Part shown: one piece after another, positions 33,080-40,250 of the stretch
Layout of the letters: each line of letters opens with the position of its first letter
How positions within the stretch are numbered: position 1 is the first letter of the stretch
Origin: Bacteroidales bacterium
GTDB lineage: Bacteria; Bacteroidota; Bacteroidia; Bacteroidales; Marinilabiliaceae
Reading direction: 5' to 3'
Assembly (NCBI GenBank): GCA_017417385.1
Contig: JAFPZF010000080.1
Coordinates: forward strand, 1 to 42,526
Length of the DNA: 42,526 bases
Notes under the pieces: model-generated
Seen by the model: only the letters and a program-made list of their open reading frames with translations
What the model was told of the DNA's origin: nothing
The model's database searches: none
Program-made: the position numbers and the translations under genes

Positions 33080-33336
33080 CTATTTTAGAGGTTCAATCCT
33101 ATTGAGGGGAGCTCCATTCTGGGCACGAGTCCAATTGTCCATAAGTTCGTCTCTATGCAAATCAAGCCATTCGAGTATCATGCGGATTGCTCGTCCTGGC
33201 ATTTCGCCCTTAACTACACCGTCCTTTATGTTCACTATCGCACGATACTCTCCATACCACGCATGGAAATGTGGTGGCATGTGGTCGTTATAGTTCAACC
33301 AAATAAAATCCCGTAGAAGTCACTAATCTGTGGCAT
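33080..33336 (-). pseudogene. DUF4160 family gene with an apparent -1 base frameshift near the N-terminus
   Basis: An ATG at 33336 gives MPQISDFYGILFG and then TGA, which is the normal start of a DUF4160 protein. The rest of the family sequence, WLNYNDHMPPHFHAWYG followed by a 60-residue remainder ending NRIEPLK, lies in the next frame (33080-33304). Restoring one base in the T run near 33300-33306 would join the two into one uninterrupted 85-residue protein. Without it only a TTG at 33298 could start the second part (72 residues, lacking the first strand). Read as a recent disabling indel; sequencing error is possible. Confidence 0.7.
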
Positions 33337-33358
33337 AATCTTTTTCGCCTTTATACGA

Positions 33359-33366
33359 CAAAGATA
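33359..33366 (-). promoter_or_regulatory. -7 box TATCTTTG for the DUF4160-DUF2442 pair
   Basis: This is an exact consensus match on the minus strand, 22 bases before the DUF4160 ATG at 33336. It indicates the pair has its own promoter. Confidence 0.6.
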
Positions 33367-33385
33367 ACAAAAGGTTTGCCTCTAT

Positions 33386-33413
33386 GCGACCTCTAAATTG
33401 CGACTGAGGTCGC
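33386..33413. repeat. Inverted repeat GCGACCTC / GAGGTCGC
   Basis: A perfect 8-base stem with a 12-base spacer lies upstream of the DUF4160 promoter. A second palindrome, TCAAAAC-AC-GTTTTGA, is at 33438-33453. The 33337-33654 region has no coding frame, and its composition (AT-rich with GCAAGCCGAGCGCA-like words on the minus strand) looks like intergenic repeat debris bordering the island. Confidence 0.45.
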
Positions 33414-33654
33414 TATTTGCGGCTTCGCCTCTGCAATTCAAAACACGTTTTGATTGCGCTCGGCTTGCACGCAAATTCCGATTTATTGCACGGCAATGGA
33501 TTCGTTGTCTCAAGAAGACTGTCAATGAAGATTGCTCATCTCTCTAGACAATCATGAATCCGAACGGAGGTCTTTCATTGTGGGAGAATGGAGGGTTGAG
33601 GCGTTGGGGAGTGGTGGTCTGGAAAAGATTTTTCATAAAAAAGGGGTGGAATGC

Positions 33655-33684
33655 TTGGAGAGTCGGAAAAAAGTAGTAATTTTG
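33655..33684 (+). promoter_or_regulatory. Promoter TTG-N19-TAATTTTG of the tRNA gene
   Basis: TTG at 33655-33657 and TAATTTTG at 33677-33684 are separated by exactly 19 bases. The tRNA begins 75 bases downstream of the -7 box. Confidence 0.7.
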
Positions 33685-33759
33685 CATTGCTTTTGAGGAG
33701 GCAAGGGAGCAGCAGCCGCATAACTTGCCAAAAACTCGGGAGCTATCGCGCAAGCGAGA

Positions 33760-33834
33760 GGGCCTATAGCTCAGTTGGTTAGCAGCACCTGACTCATAAT
33801 CAGGGGGTCGTAGGTTCAAGCCCTACTGGGCCCA
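33760..33834 (+). tRNA. tRNA with CAT anticodon (elongator Met or lysidine-modified Ile2)
   Basis: The cloverleaf folds fully. The acceptor is GGGCCTA / TGGGCCC (one G-T) with discriminator A at 33834. The anticodon stem is CCTGA / TCAGG with loop CTCATAA (anticodon 33795-33797), and the T stem is GTAGG / CCTAC with loop TTCAAGC. CCA is not encoded. The 3' side of the D stem reads GCAGC where GAGC is usual, an extra C at 33783, so the gene is 75 bases long and the D stem has a bulge or only three pairs. Met versus Ile2 cannot be decided from the anticodon; a GGGCC acceptor would suit Ile. Confidence 0.93.
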
Positions 33835-33844
33835 CAGAAGAGAG

Positions 33845-33880
33845 GAGACATTGGATTATAGCCGATGTCTCTTTTTTTTT
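33845..33880 (+). terminator. Rho-independent terminator after the tRNA
   Basis: GAGACATTGG pairs with CCGATGTCTC (one G-U) around loop ATTATAG and runs straight into nine Ts. It begins 11 bases after the tRNA. Confidence 0.92.
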
Positions 33881-33914
33881 GTAGGGTCATGGGGGTGGGG
33901 AAGTAAAAAACGAG

Positions 33915-33922
33915 TAACTTTG
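33915..33922 (+). promoter_or_regulatory. -7 box TAACTTTG for the ABC exporter operon
   Basis: This is an exact TAnnTTTG match 30 bases before the ATG at 33953. No suitable -33 TTG is seen. Confidence 0.55.
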
Positions 33923-33952
33923 AACGGGGAAACAAGAGAAAGGAGCAGACAA

Positions 33953-34858
33953 ATGGAAGAAAATGCGAGCCGTCCTGTGATAGAGTGTGACAACGTGACA
34001 CACAGGTTTGGAGCACGTACGATATACAGTGGTCTGTCGTTCAAAGTCGAGGAGGGTCAGACATTGGGACTTCTCGGGAAGAACGGGACAGGCAAGACGA
34101 CGATAATCAACATCTTGAATGGTTATCTGCGTCCGACGTCTGGTCATTGTCGGATATGGGGCGAGGACTCGTCGAACTTGTCTCCGGCGACGAAGGCGCG
34201 GATAGGGTTGCAGCTCGAGGGTCACGTCCAGCACACATATTTTGACGTGCGAGAGATAGAGAAGTTTTACTCAAAGTTTTTCGAGAAGTGGAATTCGGAC
34301 GCGTATTACAGCCTGATATCGCGGTTGCGGATTTCGCCGCGCCAGAAGATATCGACGATGTCTTGTGGTCAGCGGTCTCAGGTGGCTTTGGGTCTGATCA
34401 TGGCTCAGAATCCGGACTTGCTGATATTGGACGACTTCTCGATGGGGTTGGACCCTGGTTATAGGCGTTTGTTCGTCGAGAAGCTGAAGGACTTCAGCCT
34501 GATGGGGACGGAGGGGCATCCGAAGACGATGTTCGTGACGTCTCATATAATCCAGGACATGGAGAAGGTCGTCAGTCACTGCATGATATTCGACTATGGT
34601 CGGGTGATATGCCAGGTCAAGACGTCGGAGCTGCTGGAGAAGATCAGGAGGTATACGTTCGTGAGTGGGATGGACGAGGCGCCGTCGTCGAGCAAGCTGA
34701 TAAACGTCGAGCGGATACGCGGGAACCAGTGGGAGGCGTATTCCATGGAGGACGAGGGACTTGCGCGCGAGGAGATAGACAAGATTGGCGGTCGGGAGGT
34801 GACAGTCGAGCGACTGAACCTGCATGATGCGTTCATAGGGCTCACGGGAAAGTATTAA
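33953..34858 (+). CDS. ABC-2 type transporter ATP-binding protein
   Basis: This 301-residue ATPase has Walker A GLLGKNGTGKTT (about 40-51), Q-loop IGLQLEG, the variant signature STMSCGQRSQVALG in place of LSGGQ, Walker B DLLILDDFSMGLDPG and H-loop FVTSHI. A C-terminal regulatory part follows (YTFVSGMDEAPSSSKL). The start is the ATG at 33953 (MEENASRPVIECDNVTHRFG); the open frame from 33851 passes through the tRNA terminator and is not real. The next two genes are membrane proteins of the same unit. The exported substrate is unknown. Confidence 0.9.
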   Translation: MEENASRPVIECDNVTHRFGARTIYSGLSFKVEEGQTLGLLGKNGTGKTTIINILNGYLRPTSGHCRIWGEDSSNLSPATKARIGLQLEGHVQHTYFDVREIEKFYSKFFEKWNSDAYYSLISRLRISPRQKISTMSCGQRSQVALGLIMAQNPDLLILDDFSMGLDPGYRRLFVEKLKDFSLMGTEGHPKTMFVTSHIIQDMEKVVSHCMIFDYGRVICQVKTSELLEKIRRYTFVSGMDEAPSSSKLINVERIRGNQWEAYSMEDEGLAREEIDKIGGREVTVERLNLHDAFIGLTGKY

Positions 34859-34868
34859 AGGAGGAGAG

Positions 34869-35528
34869 ATGCTAAGTTCGATGTTTTTCAAGGAGTACAC
34901 GAAGACTCGTGTCGGGATAATAGCGACGATAGTCGTGATAATGGCCGTCATAATATCGTCGATAGTGTCGTTGTCTCATGACATACGTATAATGAGTGCG
35001 ACGCAGTTCTTGTCGATGAGGGTAGTCAGTGGGTGGACGGTGTCTCAGTTGTTGAAAGTCATACCGATAGTTGCGGGAGTCGTGCTGGCGATAGTACAGT
35101 ACGTCCCGGAGGCGGCGTATGGTCGGTTGAAGCTGACGCTCCACCTGCCGTTGAAAGAGAACGAGATAATAGCGATGATGTGTGTGTACGGCTGGCTGGT
35201 CCTTGTCGTCATGACAGTCGTCTCGATACTCGTCTTGACCATAATGGAGATGCAGTATCTGCCGATAGAGATGGTCGGGCGAGACATAAGCGAGGCGGTG
35301 CGCTGGTCGATGTGCAGTCTTGTCGCGTACAACTTCACGACGTCTTGCACGCTGGAGCGTCAGACGGGAGGTCGGATACGCTGGGGGCTGACGGGATTGG
35401 CGGTCATAGGGGCGTTGTTCTTGTTGCCGCGCGCGGCGATGGAGACATACATCTTCACAATAGTATTCGTGATATTGTCGTCGGCGGCGCCGTTTGTCAG
35501 TGCACGTCGTTATAAGGTAGGATTGTAG
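34869..35528 (+). CDS. ABC-2 type transporter membrane subunit (hypothetical)
   Basis: The 219-residue protein has six hydrophobic segments: RVGIIATIVVIMAVIISSIVS, VIPIVAGVVLAIVQYVP, MMCVYGWLVLVVMTVVSILV and later WGLTGLAVIGALFLLP and IFTIVFVILSSAAPFVSA. AAYGRLKLTLHLPLKENEIIA between helices 2 and 3 is characteristic of ABC-2 permeases of this Bacteroidales group. It lies 10 bases after the ATPase gene and its TAG is directly followed by the DUF4857 ATG. It probably forms the channel with the DUF4857 protein; family assignment is by context and hydropathy. Confidence 0.75.
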   Translation: MLSSMFFKEYTKTRVGIIATIVVIMAVIISSIVSLSHDIRIMSATQFLSMRVVSGWTVSQLLKVIPIVAGVVLAIVQYVPEAAYGRLKLTLHLPLKENEIIAMMCVYGWLVLVVMTVVSILVLTIMEMQYLPIEMVGRDISEAVRWSMCSLVAYNFTTSCTLERQTGGRIRWGLTGLAVIGALFLLPRAAMETYIFTIVFVILSSAAPFVSARRYKVGL

Positions 35529-36779
35529 ATGAGGAGGAACAGCATATATTACTGGTTGGTAGTGGCGTCGATGACGATGGCGTTGTTAGTCGTGTTGCCT
35601 GAGGCGTTGCGGATGGTGACTCAGCGTTCGCAGCACATGGTGTTGTTGAGTTACAGCCACGTGCTAGGTCAGATAGGGCGGTTGGACTACACGAACAAAG
35701 ACTATCCGTTGGTAGATAAGGAGGGTCGTCGATATACACTGAGGGAGACGGACTCGATATATCCGCTGAACAGTTTTCGTCAGCTGATGATAGACGGGAG
35801 GATGCCGGACAGCATACTCGGTCAGGAGGCGACGATGAGGAACATAGCGGCGAAGCAGGTCATCACGCGACATGACCCGTGGGATGGTCATGACGGGAGC
35901 CTATCGTGCGGGATGAACATACTGTATGAGAACATGCCTAAGCGAGTCGGGATAGAGTTGCCGGGTGACCTTTTCGTGATGGGAGACAGGATGGAGTTCA
36001 TCGGGTGTGACGACTTGAAGGTTGACGAGAAGAAGAGTGTGACGTTCACGGAGACGATAAAGCGCAGTGGTTTCAAGTTTCCGTCTTTAGCAGTATGGGC
36101 TAACAACAGTCCGAGGAAGCGGTATGACAATGGCGTGTTTGCGATGGACAGTGACTCGTCGCTCTTCCACATCATGATGGTGAACAACAGGCCGTTCGTA
36201 CGTCACATCGAGATGCCGTGGGACTTCCACATAGCAGACATGAGTCCGTTTGAGGCGAACGACAAGAGCATATATGGCTTTCTCTTTGGCACGGACGGCA
36301 AGGTAGCGTTGCTAAGTCCGGCAGACGACGGGGGGTATGATGTCCAGGTATTCGAGCAGGCCAATGGAGACATCAGCAAGAACAGAGTCCAGATATCGGG
36401 CAACTTGGCGAGTTGGACCATCAACGTGATAAACGACGAGACCATCACGGCGTACGCATACGACAGGAACAGTTTGAAGCTGCTGGACACCATGGTCGAG
36501 AAGCGAGGGACTACGACGATGGTCGAGAAGGTGGCGTCGGCGTTAGTCCCGGTGCACCTGCACGTCGGGTACAGGCAGTCTGGGAAGGAGTATGTAGATC
36601 TCGAGATAGGCGACTCGCTCGGGTTGTCGTGGGTGATAGCCGTATTGATAGGCATAGCGTATTACGGGATCAAAGGCAGGAAGCGCGGGACGCGAGGAGT
36701 AGTCTATACCGTCATAATATGCCTGACGGGACTGAGTGGTCTGGTAGCGATAGCGTTGGTCCCGAAAGAGACAGAATAG
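35529..36779 (+). CDS. DUF4857 domain protein, partner of the ABC exporter
   Basis: The 416-residue protein has one N-terminal anchor (YYWLVVASMTMALLVVLPEA), a large extracytoplasmic domain and two C-terminal helices (LSWVIAVLIGIAYYGI and VVYTVIICLTGLSGLVAIAL). Conserved-looking pieces are YTLRETDSIYPLNSFRQLM, PDSILGQE, MRNIAAKQVITRHDPW and AMDSDSSLFHIMMVNNRPFV. The middle has beta-propeller-like strands such as IYGFLFGTDGKVALLSP. It begins directly after the permease stop codon, so the three genes form one transport operon. Its role is unproven; DUF4857 genes usually sit beside ABC ATPases in Bacteroides. Confidence 0.75.
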   Translation: MRRNSIYYWLVVASMTMALLVVLPEALRMVTQRSQHMVLLSYSHVLGQIGRLDYTNKDYPLVDKEGRRYTLRETDSIYPLNSFRQLMIDGRMPDSILGQEATMRNIAAKQVITRHDPWDGHDGSLSCGMNILYENMPKRVGIELPGDLFVMGDRMEFIGCDDLKVDEKKSVTFTETIKRSGFKFPSLAVWANNSPRKRYDNGVFAMDSDSSLFHIMMVNNRPFVRHIEMPWDFHIADMSPFEANDKSIYGFLFGTDGKVALLSPADDGGYDVQVFEQANGDISKNRVQISGNLASWTINVINDETITAYAYDRNSLKLLDTMVEKRGTTTMVEKVASALVPVHLHVGYRQSGKEYVDLEIGDSLGLSWVIAVLIGIAYYGIKGRKRGTRGVVYTVIICLTGLSGLVAIALVPKETE

Positions 36780-36847
36780 GCGGAGGGGGCGGAAGACGTC
36801 GGCCTTCGAGAGAAGATAATCAACAGAAAAAACAAAGAAACACGAAA

Positions 36848-37399
36848 ATGAAGAGCGTAAAGAGCATCGTAATGGGCGTAGTGTCGGCGGCAGTGCTGGC
36901 AGCATGCGGAACTGGGAATGCAAAGACAGAGGAGGCTGCACCGAGCGAGTGCATACAGGGCGTAGCGATAACGACAGACTCGTTGTTGACAGTAGCCGAG
37001 GGCCTCGTCGGAGACACCGTGTACGTCAGGGGTTACGTGCGTCACGTCTGCAAGCACAGCGGAAAGAAGTGCTTCATCTCGGACAAGGAGAGGAAGATGC
37101 AGATACGCGTGACGGCTGGCGGCGAGATAGGCGGGTTCAACAAGGAGCTGATAGGCAGTGAGATAGCAGTCAAGGGAATCTTGAAGGAGAACAGGATCAG
37201 CAAGGAGGACCTCGAGAAGGCTGAGCAGGAGATAGAGGCAGAGAAGGCGCAGGGTGATGCTAGCAAGGTCCAGACATGCGAGACCGAGCTGAGCGACATA
37301 GCAGCGAAGAAGGCCTTCATGGACCTCAAGGGACTCGGGTACTATCCGGACTATTATGTAGCGGGCTTGGACTTCGTCGAGTGCGCAGCAGGATATTAA
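36848..37399 (+). CDS. Hypothetical lipoprotein with OB-fold-like domain
   Basis: This 183-residue protein has a lipoprotein signal (MKSVKSIVMGVVSAAVLAAC, lipobox LAAC with Cys20). The body (LVGDTVYVRGYVRHVCKHSG, KCFISDKERKMQIRVTAGGE, LIGSEIAVKGILKENRIS) has the strand pattern of an OB-fold of the kind found in bacterial exported proteins. It contains the paired cysteines in HVCKHSGKKCF. A helical, charged C-terminal part follows, ending CAAGY. The ATG at 36848 lies 68 bases after the DUF4857 stop. Function unknown; the two cysteines and His could bind metal. Confidence 0.75.
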   Translation: MKSVKSIVMGVVSAAVLAACGTGNAKTEEAAPSECIQGVAITTDSLLTVAEGLVGDTVYVRGYVRHVCKHSGKKCFISDKERKMQIRVTAGGEIGGFNKELIGSEIAVKGILKENRISKEDLEKAEQEIEAEKAQGDASKVQTCETELSDIAAKKAFMDLKGLGYYPDYYVAGLDFVECAAGY

Positions 37400-37408
37400 G
37401 ATAATGGA

Positions 37409-37450
37409 GCCCTGTAGGTCGCTTTGCATGTGGCTTACAGGGCATATTTT
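37409..37450 (+). terminator. Hairpin after the lipoprotein gene
   Basis: GCCCTGTAGGTC pairs with GGCTTACAGGGC over 12 base pairs (two G-U), loop 11 bases, followed by ATATTTTA. It lies between the lipoprotein stop and the ATG at 37463, so it terminates or attenuates transcription into the downstream genes. Confidence 0.6.
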
Positions 37451-37462
37451 ACACAAGAAGAG

Positions 37463-38239
37463 ATGACAGAAGAGGGAGTATTGATAGTCGTCGTAGTCAT
37501 AGCGATACTTGCGCTGGTCGGGCGGATAGTGCTCAACCGGGGTGAGGTCGGCGGGCTCAAGACGGGGCGGATAGTCGTCGTCGTGAGTGCAGTAGTAGCC
37601 GCGGCCGTCGGGTTCGTCTTGACAGACCCGTACAGGGTGGAGACGATGAAGATGGGGGAAGTAGGGACGGGAGACCTGAAGGGAGGATACTTGATAGGGC
37701 GCGAGGCGGCGAGTGACGTCGTGACACTCGACAGAGTCGAGCCGGAGACGGCGCCAAGATTTTTCGCAGTCGCCATAGACAGCGTCAGCGAGACAGGATA
37801 TTACAGACTGAAGACGAGCGTCGAGAGCGAGGTCATGAGGACCGTCGAGGTCAGCAGGGAGGACGAGGGAAAGGTCGCGATAGAGCGGAAGACACAGCTA
37901 TTCGAGGTGACGAACAGGCCGAGCAAGGCGAGCGACTATACAGCCATATACAAAGTCTATCTGAGTGGCGGGCAGAGCATACTGGGCGTCATGCCAGAGT
38001 ATGACGCGAAGGCCGGGAGGAGCAGAGTCGTCACATTGGCGGACAGCGAGGGGAAGATAGGGACCATAGCGGAGAAGAGCCAGACAGACATAAAAGACTA
38101 TTACATAGACGGATATGACAGGGCGAGACATACGGCGCACAGCGAGACGTATCTCATCTACAGAGGCATAGGCGGTCTAATCCTCGGGATAGTCGCTGTC
38201 ATAGTAGCCATGATAGTAATCAGAACGAAGAAGAGATGA
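37463..38239 (+). CDS. Hypothetical membrane protein
   Basis: The 258-residue protein has two N-terminal helices (EGVLIVVVVIAILALVGRIVL and GRIVVVVSAVVAAAVGFVLT). A soluble, beta-rich domain of about 150 residues follows (GEVGTGDLKGGYLIGREA, ETGYYRLKTSVESEVMRTVEV, YTAIYKVYLSGGQSILGVM), then a C-terminal helix (GIGGLILGIVAVIVAMIVI). I do not recognise the family. The start at ATG 37463 is chosen over a TTG at 37424 that lies inside the hairpin. Its TGA overlaps the cmk ATG (ATGA), so it is coupled to cmk. Confidence 0.75.
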   Translation: MTEEGVLIVVVVIAILALVGRIVLNRGEVGGLKTGRIVVVVSAVVAAAVGFVLTDPYRVETMKMGEVGTGDLKGGYLIGREAASDVVTLDRVEPETAPRFFAVAIDSVSETGYYRLKTSVESEVMRTVEVSREDEGKVAIERKTQLFEVTNRPSKASDYTAIYKVYLSGGQSILGVMPEYDAKAGRSRVVTLADSEGKIGTIAEKSQTDIKDYYIDGYDRARHTAHSETYLIYRGIGGLILGIVAVIVAMIVIRTKKR

Positions 38240-38937
38240 AGGCAACGAAGAAGATAATAATAGCTGTCGACGGACATTCGTCGTGCGGGAAGAGCACCCT
38301 CTCGAAAGAGGTTGCGAAGAAGATAGGGATAGGGTATGTAGATACTGGGGCAATGTACAGGTCGGTGACCCTATATGGCATGAGGAAAGGGATCGTCAGT
38401 GACGACGAGCTACGGACAGAGGAGCTCGTCAGCAGACTAGGCGAGATCAGCATAAGTTTCAAGTTCGACCAGGAGAAGGGGAGGAACACCACCTATCTGA
38501 ACGGGGAGAACGTCGAGGACGAGATAAGGACCATAGAGGTCAGCAGAAACGTCAGCAAGGTCAGTGCGATAAAGGAAGTCCGGGCGAAGCTGACCGACTG
38601 GCAGCGGCACGCGGCGGACGAGGGGAGCGTCATCATGGACGGGCGCGACATAGGGACCGTCGTCTTCCCGCAGGCAGACCTGAAAATCTTCATGACAGCG
38701 ACTGCCGAGGTGAGGGCTCAGAGGAGGTATGACGAGCTCATAGGGAAGGGCGAGCAGGCCAACTATGAGGAAGTCCTGGCGAACGTCAAGGAGAGGGACG
38801 AGATAGACTCGACGCGAGAGGTCAGTCCGCTACGGAAGGCCGACGACGCGTTGCTGCTCGACAACAGCAACCTCAGCAGGGAGGAGCAGTATGACGTCGT
38901 GATAGGCTGGCTAAAGGAGAGGAACCTGGTAGAATAG
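38236..38937 (+). CDS. cmk: Cytidylate kinase
   Basis: This 233-residue kinase phosphorylates CMP and dCMP with ATP. It has the P-loop VDGHSSCGKSTLSKEVA (about 11-27), GYVDTGAMYRSVTLYGM (the substrate-binding DTGAMYR, 35-41) and the CMP-specific insert. MDGRDIGTVVFPQADLKIFMTA (about 135-156) follows, with the lid region RAQRRYDEL. A C-terminal STREVSPLRKADDALLLDNS motif (DSxRxxAPLxxAxDA type) is complete. Gene order cmk-ispH is conserved in many Bacteroidales. Its start overlaps the upstream gene by 4 bases; ispH begins 4 bases after its stop. Confidence 0.96.
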   Translation: MKATKKIIIAVDGHSSCGKSTLSKEVAKKIGIGYVDTGAMYRSVTLYGMRKGIVSDDELRTEELVSRLGEISISFKFDQEKGRNTTYLNGENVEDEIRTIEVSRNVSKVSAIKEVRAKLTDWQRHAADEGSVIMDGRDIGTVVFPQADLKIFMTATAEVRAQRRYDELIGKGEQANYEEVLANVKERDEIDSTREVSPLRKADDALLLDNSNLSREEQYDVVIGWLKERNLVE

Positions 38938-38941
38938 GGGC

Positions 38942-39808
38942 ATGATAGTAGAGATCGACAACAATTCAGGCTTCTGCTTTGGAGTCCGGCGGGCGATAGA
39001 GACGCTCGAGGAGGGACTGCGGAGCGGGGAGGAACTGTATTGTGTCGGTGACATAGTGCATAACGAGCGGGAGATAGAGCGGCTGAAGGCGCGCGGGCTG
39101 AAGGTCACGGAGAGCAGCAGACTCGGGGAACTACACGGGAAGAGCGTCCTCTTCAGGGCGCACGGGGAGCCGCCGGGGTCGTACGAGATAGTGAGGAAGA
39201 ACGGGCTAAGGCTGACGGACGCGACGTGTCCTGTAGTCCTGAAGCTCCAGCAGAGGATACGCGAGGCGTATGCGAGGCAGAAGGAGACAGGGGGGCAGGT
39301 CGTCATATTCGGGAAGCATGGGCATGCGGAGGTCATAGGTCTCGTCGGGCAGACCGGAGGGGACTGCATCCTCATAGAGGACAAAGGCCAGATAGACCAG
39401 ATAGACTACGAGAGGGACGTCGAGATATTCTCTCAGACGACGAAGGACCGGAAGCACTATCAGGAGGTCGTCGAGGCGATACGGGAGCGAAGTCGCGGGA
39501 AGGTCGTCGCACACGACACCATCTGCAGGCAGATGACGGAGCGGGCGGAGCACCTGCCGACGTTCGTCAAGGGGCATGACGTGATAGTCTTCGTCGGAGG
39601 GGCGAAGAGTTCGAATTCCAAGATGCTATTTGACATCTGCCAGACGCTGAACGAGCGCAGCCACTTCGTCACGAGGGAGGAGGAGGTCGACAGCAGCTGG
39701 TTTGCCGGGGAAGAAGTCGGGAGCGTCGGGATAACCGGTGCGACATCGACGCCACTCTGGCTGATGGAGAGAGTTAAGAAGAGGATAGAGAAACAAATAG
39801 GAGACTGA
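38942..39808 (+). CDS. ispH: 4-hydroxy-3-methylbut-2-enyl diphosphate reductase
   Basis: The 288-residue Fe-S enzyme makes IPP and DMAPP in the last step of the MEP isoprenoid pathway. The three cluster ligands are visible: Cys12 in GFCFGV, Cys96 in DATCPVV and Cys195 in HDTICRQM. Substrate residues His40 in GDIVHNERE, His74 in RAHGEPP and His127/Glu130 in KHGHAEVIG are present, as are SSNSKML and VGITGATSTP near the end. The length is normal for the ispH core without the S1 fusion. The last base of its TGA is the first base of the ATG of the next gene. Confidence 0.97.
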   Translation: MIVEIDNNSGFCFGVRRAIETLEEGLRSGEELYCVGDIVHNEREIERLKARGLKVTESSRLGELHGKSVLFRAHGEPPGSYEIVRKNGLRLTDATCPVVLKLQQRIREAYARQKETGGQVVIFGKHGHAEVIGLVGQTGGDCILIEDKGQIDQIDYERDVEIFSQTTKDRKHYQEVVEAIRERSRGKVVAHDTICRQMTERAEHLPTFVKGHDVIVFVGGAKSSNSKMLFDICQTLNERSHFVTREEEVDSSWFAGEEVGSVGITGATSTPLWLMERVKKRIEKQIGD

Positions 39809-40092
39809 TGGGAGTCATAATCACATTTTTACTGTCGCTCTATCTGTTGGGCCTGCTGGCTCGGATATTGCTGCCGTGGCTGCTGAAGGTGTTTGTAGGG
39901 AACGTCATGCGGTCGCAGGGAATGAACTGGGGCGGAGAGAGCCAAGGTGAGAGCGAGAAGAAGAAGGGGACGAATGGACGCAGCTCGTCGTTCTTCGGGA
40001 GGAGGAGCGAGGGTCTCAAGGTCAGGCGCAAGGAGGGGCAGACGCTCAGCGATGTTCTTGGAGGCGAGTATATAGAGTATGAGGAAGTGTAG
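39808..40092 (+). CDS. DUF4834 family small membrane protein
   Basis: The 94-residue protein has one N-terminal helix (VIITFLLSLYLLGLLARILLPWLL) and then a charged, Ser/Lys/Arg-rich segment. A short conserved tail follows (FGRRSEGLKVRRKEGQTLSDVLGGEYIEYEEV), the normal DUF4834 architecture in Bacteroidales. It starts inside the ispH stop codon (TGATG), so translation is coupled. Function is unknown. It ends the cmk-ispH unit; an imperfect inverted repeat GGGAATT...AATTCCC (40092-40126) follows the stop codon, without a T tract. Confidence 0.85.
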   Translation: MGVIITFLLSLYLLGLLARILLPWLLKVFVGNVMRSQGMNWGGESQGESEKKKGTNGRSSSFFGRRSEGLKVRRKEGQTLSDVLGGEYIEYEEV

Positions 40093-40126
40093 GGAATTTC
40101 TATAAATTGATTTTTCTAGAATTCCC
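40092..40126 (+). repeat. AT-rich inverted repeat at the end of the ispH operon
   Basis: GGGAATT-T-CTA pairs with TAG-AATTCCC (one bulged T). No T run follows, so it is a weak terminator or RNA-stabilising stem. Confidence 0.4.
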
Positions 40127-40194
40127 ATGTAATGAAGGTGGGAAAACAGGACAAGAGAGGAAGTTCCAAAGACAAAAAGACATAAGAAAAAGAG

Positions 40195-40226
40195 AGCGCC
40201 GTCACTCCGAGCAGGGTGACGGCGCT
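40195..40226 (-). terminator. Strong hairpin between the ispH operon and pepC; terminator of pepC
   Basis: AGCGCCGTCAC pairs perfectly with GTGACGGCGCT around a 10-base loop. Read on the minus strand it is followed by CTCTTTTTC, so it fits termination of the pepC-like gene that stops at 40251. Read on the plus strand it is followed by TAGCGTTTTA, so it may act in both directions. Confidence 0.8.
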
Positions 40227-40250
40227 TAGCGTTTTATAGCACCGGGAGAA

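Noticed and set aside
33298-33336. Programmed -1 frameshift in DUF4160
   Set aside because: ATTTTATTTGG does not give an X-XXY-YYZ slippery heptamer in the zero frame and no downstream stem is evident; an indel is simpler.
33851-33952. N-terminal extension of the ABC ATPase gene to 33851
   Set aside because: It would begin in the tRNA terminator and pass through the -7 box; the ATG at 33953 gives the family N-terminus.
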